9,180 nucleotides of DNA, taken from positions 1 through 9,180 of the forward strand of contig DNUE01000072.1 in assembly GCA_003508005.1 (NCBI GenBank), read 5' to 3'. Source of the stretch: Desulfobulbaceae bacterium. Lineage in GTDB: Bacteria; Desulfobacterota; Desulfobulbia; Desulfobulbales; Desulfobulbaceae. Positions 1 through 6,297 of the stretch are shown piece by piece. Positions within the stretch are counted from its first letter, which is position 1; the number at the start of each line of letters is the position of its first letter. The notes under the pieces were generated by a model. The model searched no databases, was not told where the DNA came from, and saw nothing but the letters and a program-made list of their open reading frames with translations. The position numbers and the translations under genes are program-made.

Positions 1-1203
1 ACCCTGCTGCTGAAACTGGGCGCCCTGCTCCTCGGAGTGGCCCTGCTGGCCCAATTCGGCGGCTTCGTCAGCTTGGCGGCGCGACTGCTGGAAAGCTCTC
101 TGGCGAGCATCTTCATCGGCCTGTTCACCGCCATGACCTTGCGCCTCGGGGTCGGTGGCATGGCCCTGGTGTTGCAATACGGTCTGTTTCGTCAACGGCG
201 GTTCTTTCGGGTCCACGGTGCCGAACTGACGGCTCGCCTGGAGTGGCTGGTCAAGGTTTTCATCCTGACCTACGCCGGCCTGCACCTGTTGGTGGCCTGG
301 CGCCTGTTCCCCACCGTCGGTGAGGCCTGGCACCGCCTGCTCGACTTCAGCTTTGCGTGGGGCAGTGGCCAGTTGTCCCTGAAAATGCTGTTGTGGTTTG
401 CCATCGTCATCTACGCTGCGGTGGTCTGCTCCTGGTTCCTGCGCACCATGCTGGATGAGGAATTCTTCCCGCGTCGTCGAATGGATCGCGGCGTCCGCGA
501 TTCGGTCAAGAAATTACTGCACTACTCGGTGGTGTTGCTGGGCTTTTTTCTGGCCCTGAGCATGGCCGGCATCGACCTGAAAAACTTCGCCGTCCTGGCC
601 GGGGCACTGGGTATCGGTATCGGCTTCGGCCTGCAGAACATCGTCAACAATTTCATCAGCGGACTGATCCTGCTCTTTGAACGGCCCATCAAGGTCGGCG
701 ACATGGTGGTGGTGGACAACGAATGGGGCACCGTGCGCAAGATCGGCCTGCGCTCCACCACCGTCGAAACCTTCGACCTGGCGGAGCTCATCGTCCCCAA
801 TTCCCTCCTGGTTTCGGAGAAGGTGACCAACTGGACCCTGAGCAATTCCCGCAGTCGATTGGTCATTCCCGTCGGCGTAGCTTACGGCAGCGATGTACCC
901 AAGGTACTGACCATCCTCGCCGAAGCGGCCCGGCAGCATCCGGATGTTCTTAAAGAACCGGAACCCTCTCCCATCTTCGTCGCCTTCGGCGACAGTTCCC
1001 TGGATTTCGAATTGCGTGTCTGGATGGCGGACGCCCAAAAACGGCTCCTGGTGCGCAATGACCTGCTGCAGTACATCGACCGCCGGTTCCGCGAGGAAGG
1101 CGTGGAAATTCCTTTTCCGCAGCGCGATTTGCACCTTCGGTCCGTCGATTCGGCCATTATCGGCGGCATGCAGGAAAAACCGGCCCCGCCGCGGTCAGAA
1201 TAA
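1..1203 (+). CDS. MscS-family mechanosensitive ion channel, C-terminal part (5' end outside window)
   Basis: The frame is open from base 1 to the TAA at 1201-1203. The GTG at 37 is internal to a hydrophobic stretch and is unlikely to be the true start, so the gene is treated as 5'-truncated with 400 visible residues. Several membrane helices (about residues 15-60, 80-105 and 125-150) precede a clear MscS core. The TM3 pore helix is at about 195-225, with a Gly/Ala-rich run (AGALGIGIGFGLQN) followed by NNFISGLILLFERPIKVGD. The beta domain follows (WGTVRKIGLRSTTVETFD, IVPNS near 265, NWT near 277), then an alpha/beta C-terminal domain ending in GVEIPFPQRDLHL. Such channels sit in the inner membrane and release solutes on hypo-osmotic shock. 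The long membrane part ahead of the core suggests a large MscK/MscM-like variant rather than a minimal MscS. No terminator is visible after the stop. Family assignment is very secure; subfamily is not. Confidence 0.93.
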   Translation, partial: TLLLKLGALLLGVALLAQFGGFVSLAARLLESSLASIFIGLFTAMTLRLGVGGMALVLQYGLFRQRRFFRVHGAELTARLEWLVKVFILTYAGLHLLVAWRLFPTVGEAWHRLLDFSFAWGSGQLSLKMLLWFAIVIYAAVVCSWFLRTMLDEEFFPRRRMDRGVRDSVKKLLHYSVVLLGFFLALSMAGIDLKNFAVLAGALGIGIGFGLQNIVNNFISGLILLFERPIKVGDMVVVDNEWGTVRKIGLRSTTVETFDLAELIVPNSLLVSEKVTNWTLSNSRSRLVIPVGVAYGSDVPKVLTILAEAARQHPDVLKEPEPSPIFVAFGDSSLDFELRVWMADAQKRLLVRNDLLQYIDRRFREEGVEIPFPQRDLHLRSVDSAIIGGMQEKPAPPRSE

Positions 1204-1265
1204 GCCCCCGGCAAGACCGCAGGAGTCAGATCCCCCCAATGCCAGAGAAGTTATTGTTGCCCGGC

Positions 1266-1470
1266 CTAGGCCCGTTCGAGGGCGGCAATGTCGAATTTTT
1301 TCTCCTTGAGGAAAGCCCGGGTCACGCGGGCGCGCTGTTCAGATGTGCCGGCCAGCAGGGTGTAGAGCACCCAGGGAGCCTGGCGCTCCGCCGCGGCGCC
1401 ATGATGCCGACGGCGCGCAGGTCGGCGGAATCGCCTTGCCGATGTTCGGCAGCTCTTCGAGTGTTCCAGC
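1266..1470 (-). pseudogene. Decayed, internally deleted copy of the Cdd1-VOC gene pair
   Basis: Read on the minus strand, 1266-1350 encodes RARVTRAFLKEKKFDIAALERA and a TAG stop. This is nearly identical to the end of the intact VOC protein at 7642-8556 (RARVTRAFLKMKKFDMAALERA). Directly upstream the sequence switches to the middle of the Cdd1-like gene (WVLYTLLA against CVLYTLLA). The join falls at about 1347-1358, where VOC ATLMAGT and Cdd1 YTLLAAR share near-identical bases. A second gap at about 1390-1402 removes roughly 60 bases present in the intact Cdd1 gene and shifts the frame. Similarity resumes through 1401-1465 (the segment around GIMEP and upstream) and fades at about 1470. Most of the VOC gene and both ends of Cdd1 are missing, so this is a remnant. 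It also lacks the last five codons of the intact VOC gene, apparently by a 15-base in-frame deletion that kept the stop. Confidence 0.85.
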
Positions 1471-1485
1471 CCGAATTAGGGCTGG
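1466..1485. repeat. Small perfect inverted repeat
   Basis: CCAGCCC (1466-1472) pairs with GGGCTGG (1479-1485) across a six-base loop. There is no T-run on either side, so a classical intrinsic terminator is not supported. It sits at the edge of the Cdd1-VOC remnant and could mark the breakpoint. Confidence 0.4.
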
Positions 1486-1626
1486 TAAAGGATTATGTGT
1501 AAATGGCTCTCGCGGGTTAAAGGGCCGGCATTCTGCCCTCGAAGAGGATCGTGATTTGGTTCACCAGAGGTTGTCTTTTGAGGCCATGTGCGCTTCATTT
1601 GCCGTTAAGAGGAAAATGGCAGTTTT

Positions 1627-2409
1627 TTATTCACGGACTTCCCATACTTGACTACACTTGAACTGGTTTTTTGTCGAGCTGTCTATAACTAATATTTCTT
1701 CTTTTAATGTGATCGGATAAAAAGACAATACTTCTCCAGAAACTATAGAGTCCGATGGACAGTATGGTGAAATATTCAAGGTTCTTGATACTTCTTTTGT
1801 GCAGTTATAATGTGTTGCCTTATATTCATATTTCTTTTTTTCAAAATTAACCTCGAAATAATCACTCGCATAATCACGCATGTCTTTGAAATTATACATT
1901 TGTTTAACCTTGTTGATAATCAATATCTTCTTTCCCGATAAAACCATGTTCTTTGTCCATTGCAAACATGAACCTTCCTCCTGAACAAGGGTCTTCGAGT
2001 GGTTCGGTCGGGCCAGAATATCAAAAAATTGCTTCATCTCGTCGCGCTTGTCCCGTTTGTACTCGATTTTGTTGAGCTGGCTCCGGACCGCGGCAGCGTC
2101 GGCAACACCGGGTGCCAGTTCCAGGTAGCGGTTGAGGCTGGAGACGGCACCTTCAAGATCGTCGAGCTTCTCGCGAACCAGGCCGAGATTGTAGTGGGCG
2201 TCCGGCCAGTCTGGCGCCAGGCGGACAGCTTCCTCGAATTCCCTGGCAGCAGCTGCAAAATCGCTTTGTGTTTCCGCCATTTCCACGGCGGCCGTGCCGC
2301 GATCGAAGTGGCGCCGGGCCTGCTCACCCACGGGCACCTGCGCGAGGGCCGGAACAGCAAAACCAAGCATGCACAACGTCACGGTCATCAGCAATTCCGG
2401 AAACCGCAT
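1627..2409 (-). CDS. Exported TPR protein with AT-rich four-cysteine C-terminal domain
   Basis: 260 residues, last gene of the minus-strand operon. The ATG lies two bases after the stop of the peptidase-like gene and follows a strong GGGGGAGG ribosome site. A Sec signal peptide is clear (residues 1-23, cleavage likely ALA/Q). Residues 28-115 form TPR helices with typical PDWPDAHYNLGLVREKLDD and ALA-type packing, closely matching the paralogue at 3647-4522 (shared FxRGxAAVEMA, YNLGL, YLExAPGxADAAxVR). From about residue 138 the DNA becomes abruptly AT-rich: 15 of 60 bases are G/C in 1801-1860, against 40 of 60 in 2161-2220. Lys, Tyr, Asn and Ile dominate. Four cysteines (148, 203, 217, 252) occur in the same order and local contexts (YNC, YCPSD, KCSQ) as in the paralogue. 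TPRs usually bind protein partners; the C-terminal domain is unrecognised and its role unknown. Probably periplasmic or secreted. Confidence 0.85.
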   Translation of the reverse strand: MRFPELLMTVTLCMLGFAVPALAQVPVGEQARRHFDRGTAAVEMAETQSDFAAAAREFEEAVRLAPDWPDAHYNLGLVREKLDDLEGAVSSLNRYLELAPGVADAAAVRSQLNKIEYKRDKRDEMKQFFDILARPNHSKTLVQEEGSCLQWTKNMVLSGKKILIINKVKQMYNFKDMRDYASDYFEVNFEKKKYEYKATHYNCTKEVSRTLNISPYCPSDSIVSGEVLSFYPITLKEEILVIDSSTKNQFKCSQVWEVRE

Positions 2410-2411
2410 GC

Positions 2412-3632
2412 TTACCTCCCCCTCAGGACAATCGGCCGGGTCGACACCAGGAAGAATTTGCCGACATGCTTGTCATCGAAAAAGTCGGCCGGCGTGATAT
2501 CAACGGCTCCCAGGCCGAAAAGATGCCGCTTTTTGTCCATGGCAACACCGGTCGCCTTGGCCACCGCAATCGCCGCCCGCTCCGAGCACACCACGCTGCT
2601 GCCCAGCAGGCCGTAATCCGACGCCCTCTGCAGGGCGGCTTCGCGGGCGACTTCCCAGAGTTTCCTGCCATCGACCTGCGCCTGGGGCTTGGCGATGTAA
2701 ACCGGGCGATTGCCGTACCGGCGTATCAACTCCACCTCGTTGATGATCCGGCTCCCTTCCAGGGTATGGTCCAGGAACAGCAGCTCTTCCTTGACCTTCC
2801 GGACAAAGGTCAGAACATGTGAGGCCTTCCCATACCTCAACTCCTCACTGGAAACATTGGTGGGGGAAACCAGGGAATCGAGCGCCCGGTAAAGCGGGTC
2901 AGCCCTCTTGATCGCACCGGCGATGGATGAATCATCCGGCCCGATCAGGAGCACATCACCGGGGCGCAGATCCTCCAATTCCTTGGGACGAGCCGCGGGA
3001 TTCGGCACCCGGATCGCCTTGATGGAGGCCAGTACTTCGTTGCGCCACTTGTTGTCATAGGCAACGGATTGCCGGATCAATTCCTGCTGTCTTCGCAGCC
3101 ACTCAGCCTGCGTGTTATCAAACGCATGCTGTTCCTGGCGAACGGCGGTGCTGGCCTGAGCGGTCGAAGTAACAACCGGCGGGGTGCCGGACTTGAGGGC
3201 CAGCCCCTGACCGGCCGATCCGGCGGTTTTCAGCCCCAGGCCGGGGGTCCCCGAACTGCCCCCCTTGATGGAGTGCAGCAACTGCTGCTTTGCCTTGTCG
3301 AAGGCCTGCTGCCGCTCTGTTTCGAGCCGCTCTCTTGCTAGTCTTTCCCTCTCCTGGCGCGCTCTCTCCTCGTCGTCCCGGGATGACCCATAACTCTGAT
3401 GGCTGCCGTTTGGGCTTGAAGACGTTGCCTTCTTGAACACAGGCATGACTCGGGCGTAAGGGTCCGGGCATTCCATCTGCATGGCCTTTTCGGCAAGGCC
3501 GGGTGTGATGCGGTCGTTTCGCCACATCTCCAGTTGCGACCGGCACTCGACAAGCATCGGTTCGTCCAGGGCCCGAACGTCCTGCGCGACGGCAGACAGG
3601 ATGAGCAGGCCAATGATGATTGCATATTTCAT
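2412..3632 (-). CDS. Exported coiled-coil protein with permuted NlpC/P60 (YiiX/YebB-like) papain-fold domain
   Basis: 406 residues from the ATG at 3632. GGAGAG lies just upstream and the product then begins with a signal peptide (1-21, DVRA/LD region). The frame runs upstream to 3815 but that part overlaps the TPR gene and has no signal sequence. Residues 22-60 hold a small segment with Cys30 and Cys55. Residues 85-122 are a charged Glu/Arg/Gln coiled coil, 123-165 a Gly/Ser/Thr-rich linker, and 166-205 a second helical stretch. Residues 218-400 resemble the circularly permuted papain fold of YiiX/YebB-like proteins: LRPGDVLLI (222-230), His272 in ASHVLTFV, then Cys349 in VVCSERAA, and a closing DITPADFFDD (378-387). 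In this permuted family His precedes Cys. Members act on lipids, amide bonds or peptides; the substrate here cannot be told. It lies between two paralogous exported TPR genes, with 14-nt and 2-nt gaps, suggesting joint action in the envelope. Confidence 0.83.
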   Translation of the reverse strand: MKYAIIIGLLILSAVAQDVRALDEPMLVECRSQLEMWRNDRITPGLAEKAMQMECPDPYARVMPVFKKATSSSPNGSHQSYGSSRDDEERARQERERLARERLETERQQAFDKAKQQLLHSIKGGSSGTPGLGLKTAGSAGQGLALKSGTPPVVTSTAQASTAVRQEQHAFDNTQAEWLRRQQELIRQSVAYDNKWRNEVLASIKAIRVPNPAARPKELEDLRPGDVLLIGPDDSSIAGAIKRADPLYRALDSLVSPTNVSSEELRYGKASHVLTFVRKVKEELLFLDHTLEGSRIINEVELIRRYGNRPVYIAKPQAQVDGRKLWEVAREAALQRASDYGLLGSSVVCSERAAIAVAKATGVAMDKKRHLFGLGAVDITPADFFDDKHVGKFFLVSTRPIVLRGR

Positions 3633-3646
3633 GATCACTCTCCGTA

Positions 3647-4522
3647 TTACCGACCGACCCGCTTCAGAACAATCCGGCCCGAACATTGATGGTATCCATC
3701 CTGCTTTCTCGTGGTTCTTAAATCCATATTCCGACCGAAGCCGCCGGCAGATAATTCCCCCTCCAAAATGTTTTCGGCGATTTGACGCAGGGTGAACGTA
3801 GCTTCCCAGGGGCACAGGGAAGGCTGGACATTCGCCGCGCAGGTATACATGAACGCCTTGTCGATCATGACGGCTTCCCCTTCCCGTCTGACCGGAGCAA
3901 AGGGCGCATCCTTAAGAAGGTGTCCATACCGGAATTTGCTGCTCAGAATACGTCCCCGGTTGCCATCAGGGCCGTTAGTTATCTCGAGTTGCAGGTCATC
4001 GATAAGAAATCCGCTGAACAGTATCGTGTCGCCAGTGACCAGGTAGGTGGTCGGTGAGCAGGATACCTGAGAAGCCGATACATCGGCCTTCCAGATTCCG
4101 CCGACGTCATTTCGTTGGTGCAGATATTGCCAGCGATAGATCGCCTCGCGAACCTGAGCGGCATCGGCAGCCCCGGGCGCGATCTCCAGGTAGGCATGCA
4201 TATTGTCGATTGCCGCCTGGTAATTGCCGGCCTTCTCATAGATCAAGCCCAGATTGTAGTAGACATCCGGCCACTGCGGCGCTGCCCGTTTGGCATTTTC
4301 CATCTCCCGGGCGGCGGCTTCGAAATCAGAGATGGAGCGTGCCATCTCCACCGCCGCCAGGCCACGGGTGAAATACCTGAAAGCCTCTTCGGAGACCGCC
4401 TGTTCCGCGACCGCAATACCCCTCTGGGAGAGAAAGAGGCAGGCCGCAATGACGAGAATGAAGCCGACCCTCAAGCCGAACTTCAGCCCGGCTGTCTTGT
4501 TTGAAGAACAAGGCTGTCTCAT
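3647..4522 (-). CDS. Exported TPR protein with four-cysteine C-terminal domain
   Basis: 291 residues; the ATG at 4522 follows AGGAAG and begins nine bases after the preceding gene. The N-terminus has a basic region and a hydrophobic core (about 20-32). Cleavage could be AVA/E after residue 39. IAAC at 25-28 also fits a lipobox, so a lipoprotein is possible but less likely because the hydrophobic run continues past the cysteine. TPR helices cover about 45-128 (WPDVYYNLGLIYEKAGNYQAAID). Residues 140-291 look beta-rich with Cys155 (SCSPTTYLVTGDTILF), Cys228 (YTC), Cys237 (LCPWE) and Cys280 (QCSGRIVLKR), presumably two disulfides in an oxidising compartment. The TPR half is clearly paralogous to the 1627-2409 product, and the cysteine order matches too. 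Base composition is normal throughout, unlike the paralogue. Likely a periplasmic partner or adaptor for the adjacent peptidase-like protein; that role is inferred. Confidence 0.85.
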   Translation of the reverse strand: MRQPCSSNKTAGLKFGLRVGFILVIAACLFLSQRGIAVAEQAVSEEAFRYFTRGLAAVEMARSISDFEAAAREMENAKRAAPQWPDVYYNLGLIYEKAGNYQAAIDNMHAYLEIAPGAADAAQVREAIYRWQYLHQRNDVGGIWKADVSASQVSCSPTTYLVTGDTILFSGFLIDDLQLEITNGPDGNRGRILSSKFRYGHLLKDAPFAPVRREGEAVMIDKAFMYTCAANVQPSLCPWEATFTLRQIAENILEGELSAGGFGRNMDLRTTRKQDGYHQCSGRIVLKRVGR

Positions 4523-4531
4523 AAGGACTTC

Positions 4532-4885
4532 CTATTCTCGATGTGTATTTCCAATTTTTTGCCCCCTGCCGACCAGATAATAGGCGAATGGAAGGAGTAT
4601 GGCGACAGTAGTTGCCAGGACATACAGAGGCTGTTTGCCGTTCGCCGTGGGTGTCGTCATCATGACGCTGCCAAGGGCAACGGTTGCAAAGGCCAGCCCT
4701 GCAAGACAGACTATCAGCCAGACCAGCTTGTTGTTCCCCTTAAACTCCCCCGTGACCACATCCAGCAGAGCCAGCGAGGAAAGGATCACCCCGAAACCTG
4801 CCGGACCGGCATCAATGGAGGCCAGAATTCCCCACACGATGGCAATAATGACGATGACCAGGATGATTTTTAATGTCTTTGGCAT
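4532..4885 (-). CDS. Four-TM membrane protein with PLDc_N-like motif
   Basis: 117 residues from the ATG at 4885; the ribosome site is weak (AAGAAAG lies rather far upstream). Hydrophobic segments are at about 5-23, 27-43, 53-74 and 87-105. The stretch DVVTGEFKGNNKLVWLIV (42-59) and the later YYLVGRGQKIG (102-112) resemble the two conserved blocks of the PLDc_N family, small membrane domains with FKGNNKLIWLLV and YLxxGRxQK signatures. Here the blocks are separated by an unusually long insert of about 40 residues that adds a membrane segment. PLDc_N domains have no established enzymatic role by themselves. It is read just before the TPR gene (nine-base gap) and 58 bases after the three-TM gene. 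The assignment rests on motif resemblance only. Confidence 0.72.
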   Translation of the reverse strand: MPKTLKIILVIVIIAIVWGILASIDAGPAGFGVILSSLALLDVVTGEFKGNNKLVWLIVCLAGLAFATVALGSVMMTTPTANGKQPLYVLATTVAILLPFAYYLVGRGQKIGNTHRE

Positions 4886-4943
4886 GATCCATTCGCTTTC
4901 TTAAATAGTTGTCGACTTGGGCGCCAAGAATTGTCGAGTCGGT

Positions 4944-5312
4944 TCACTGCAGGAATAACTGGATGCAAAGCAATAAGACTATGACAAACAGCAAAAGCAA
5001 CAACCAGGCCAGAAAACTCGATCTCTTCATCTCGACGGGCGACAACGGAGGCGCTCCGGTCGAGGGCGCTCGTTTGGCCAGCCGCCTCTCCGAAACCATG
5101 AAGACCGCAAGTCCTGCAACCGCTGCCAAAAGCGGCGGCCAGACATCCCCGCCTTTCCCGTGGGTCGCAACCCAGGACGCCATTCCGAACCCGATGACCG
5201 CTGCCATGCCTCCCAGCAATTTGCCGAGCATCAGCGGCAACCGCCTCAATTCCCTACCGGGCTGTCGCGAGAAATCACCCATGTCGTCCCAAAAGCCAGC
5301 GCCAGGTGCCAT
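4944..5312 (-). CDS. Small three-TM membrane protein, unknown function
   Basis: 122 residues. The ATG at 5312 overlaps the TAA of the preceding gene as TAATG, which argues for translational coupling. A GTG at 5318 would add two residues and is less attractive because no good ribosome site precedes either start. Residues 1-27 are polar and soluble. Hydrophobic segments occupy about 31-50, 59-75 and 99-121, and a basic loop (76-99, RRLAKRAPSTGAPPLSP) joins the last two. The last segment is almost entirely Leu/Ile/Val and ends the protein, as in a tail anchor. I do not recognise the family. Its position between the SHOCT and PLDc_N-like genes suggests an inner-membrane component of the same module. 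Stop TGA or TAA context shows nothing unusual. Confidence 0.7.
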   Translation of the reverse strand: MAPGAGFWDDMGDFSRQPGRELRRLPLMLGKLLGGMAAVIGFGMASWVATHGKGGDVWPPLLAAVAGLAVFMVSERRLAKRAPSTGAPPLSPVEMKRSSFLAWLLLLLFVIVLLLCIQLFLQ

Positions 5313-5704
5313 TACCACGGTTGCTTCATTATCTGCTCGCGCTTGGCCCGGTATTCCATTTCCGAGAGCAGGCCATCGTTTTTCAGGGCCTCCAGGGCGC
5401 GCAGGCGCTCATCAAAGCCACTGGTTTTTTCCAAGTGAATATCGATGAGGGAGCTGTCGGTTGGGGATGCCCGCTTTGACAACATCCTGACGTAAAAGAC
5501 GATGATCGCCAGGCAGGCCACGACCCAGACGAGGAAGAACAGGCCGATGAGGAGTTTCAAGCCGATTTCGGAGTCGGGAGCCTCCTGCAGAACGACAAAG
5601 CCGAACCCCAGTCCGAACAGCAGAAACAGTGCCACCACGACGATGCCGATTTTTGCCTGCAGAACCGTCAGGCCTCCCGGCGTCACTTGCCCCTTGTGTG
5701 TCAT
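5312..5704 (-). CDS. Two-TM protein with C-terminal SHOCT domain
   Basis: 130 residues. The ATG at 5704 overlaps the TGA of the upstream gene as ATGA and is preceded by GGGGAG eight bases away, so the start is well supported. Two membrane helices lie at about 17-39 and 49-72. The C-terminal 97-127 segment, FDERLRALEALKNDGLLSEMEYRAKREQIM, is a canonical SHOCT (short C-terminal) domain: an LxxLxxLxxxGxLSExEYxxKRxxIL-type helical hairpin. SHOCT domains are found at the ends of many membrane or phage-related proteins and are thought to mediate oligomerisation; a specific role here is unknown. A Ser/Thr-containing linker joins membrane and SHOCT parts. Its stop overlaps the start of the three-TM gene. 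Confidence 0.85.
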   Translation of the reverse strand: MTHKGQVTPGGLTVLQAKIGIVVVALFLLFGLGFGFVVLQEAPDSEIGLKLLIGLFFLVWVVACLAIIVFYVRMLSKRASPTDSSLIDIHLEKTSGFDERLRALEALKNDGLLSEMEYRAKREQIMKQPW

Positions 5705-6297
5705 CTTGACATCTCCCCGTCGCGGTGATCTGAGTGTTCCTGCCCGCCAAGGCAGGGTGTGTCGTGGCTCCTCTCCTCGAGATCCACCTCAATCTGCTCC
5801 CCAGGCAGCGGCCACGGGTTGGCGGGCTGCCCCTTCTTCTCGAAATAGGTGTTCACCCACGCCCTGAACTGGGCGGCATCATTCACCTTGATGAGGGTCA
5901 TTTTGTGGGAGCCAAGTTTTTCGTGGAGGAGCAACTCCACGGATGCGCCTTCTGTGCCGCCTCCCTTGCTGGCCATCAGGAACTGCAGGCGGTGTTTCTT
6001 CATCACCTCGGCCAGGATGTCAAAGGTCTCTTCCGGTGCCTTCGTGATCCGGGGTTCGGAAGGAAAGGGAATGAAGCGAAGGATGCCGGTTGTCCGGTCC
6101 CCCTTGAGGTCGGTGCCGAGGATCAGGACCTCCTCCGTTCCGTTGTGAAGGATGATCGCCTTCTGCGAGTCCTCGCGGATGGCAGCATCACTCGCACGGA
6201 TCTGCCCCATGTCGGCACAAGCATTCTGGACAACCGCCAGGAAGGCGGCCACCACAAGGGATGACCAGAGTATCCGGCTTGTTACGCTCCGTCTCAC
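5701..6297 (-). CDS. Exported DUF2330-like protein, probably C-terminally truncated
   Basis: First gene of the operon. I choose the GTG at 6297 (198 residues) because GAGGA lies six bases upstream; the TTG at 6303 would sit directly on that ribosome site. Residues 1-28 are a signal peptide (cleavage likely ACA/D). The mature part contains QKAIILHNGTEEVLILGTDL (45-64), a proline-rich FIPFPSEPRI (75-84), LLLHEKLGSHKMTLIKVND (122-140) and FRAWVNTYFEKKG (144-156). To my eye this matches DUF2330-type exported proteins, which combine an 'alI.w.G.EE.L.l' opening, a 'mPfPSEP' motif and a 'HekiGaHdi' block. Those proteins normally continue with a further domain of the type 'EEYL..GY.WFVFD'. Here the chain ends 42 residues later in a hydrophilic tail (HDTPCLGGQEHSDHRDGEM) encoded across a DNA hairpin, so it appears shortened. 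Function of the family is unknown. Confidence 0.75.
   Translation of the reverse strand: MRRSVTSRILWSSLVVAAFLAVVQNACADMGQIRASDAAIREDSQKAIILHNGTEEVLILGTDLKGDRTTGILRFIPFPSEPRITKAPEETFDILAEVMKKHRLQFLMASKGGGTEGASVELLLHEKLGSHKMTLIKVNDAAQFRAWVNTYFEKKGQPANPWPLPGEQIEVDLEERSHDTPCLGGQEHSDHRDGEMSR
5739..5756. repeat. Inverted repeat within the 3' end of the DUF2330-like gene
   Basis: CCTGCC (5739-5744) and GGCAGG (5751-5756) flank a six-base loop. It lies inside the poorly conserved C-terminal tail, consistent with that tail being read through formerly non-coding DNA. No T-run follows on either strand. Confidence 0.35.

Larger units (their letters stand above)
1204..1626. other. Gene-free interval containing a pseudogene remnant
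   Basis: No intact gene is supported here. 1266-1470 is a decayed copy of the Cdd1-VOC pair (own entry) and 1466-1485 is a small hairpin. The stretch 1490-1626, just downstream of the minus-strand operon, shows no recognisable gene and no GC-hairpin plus T-run terminator on either strand. Short open frames here have no support. Confidence 0.6.

Noticed and set aside
514..1134. Long minus-strand open frame opposite the MscS gene
   Set aside because: Antisense shadow of a clearly recognised channel gene in GC-rich DNA; product shows no recognisable domain.
1466..1485. Intrinsic terminator for the minus-strand operon or for mscS
   Set aside because: The stem is only seven bases and no T-run follows on either strand.
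3633..3815. Upstream extension of the papain-fold gene
   Set aside because: It lies inside the TPR gene; the start at 3632 has a ribosome site and begins a proper signal peptide.
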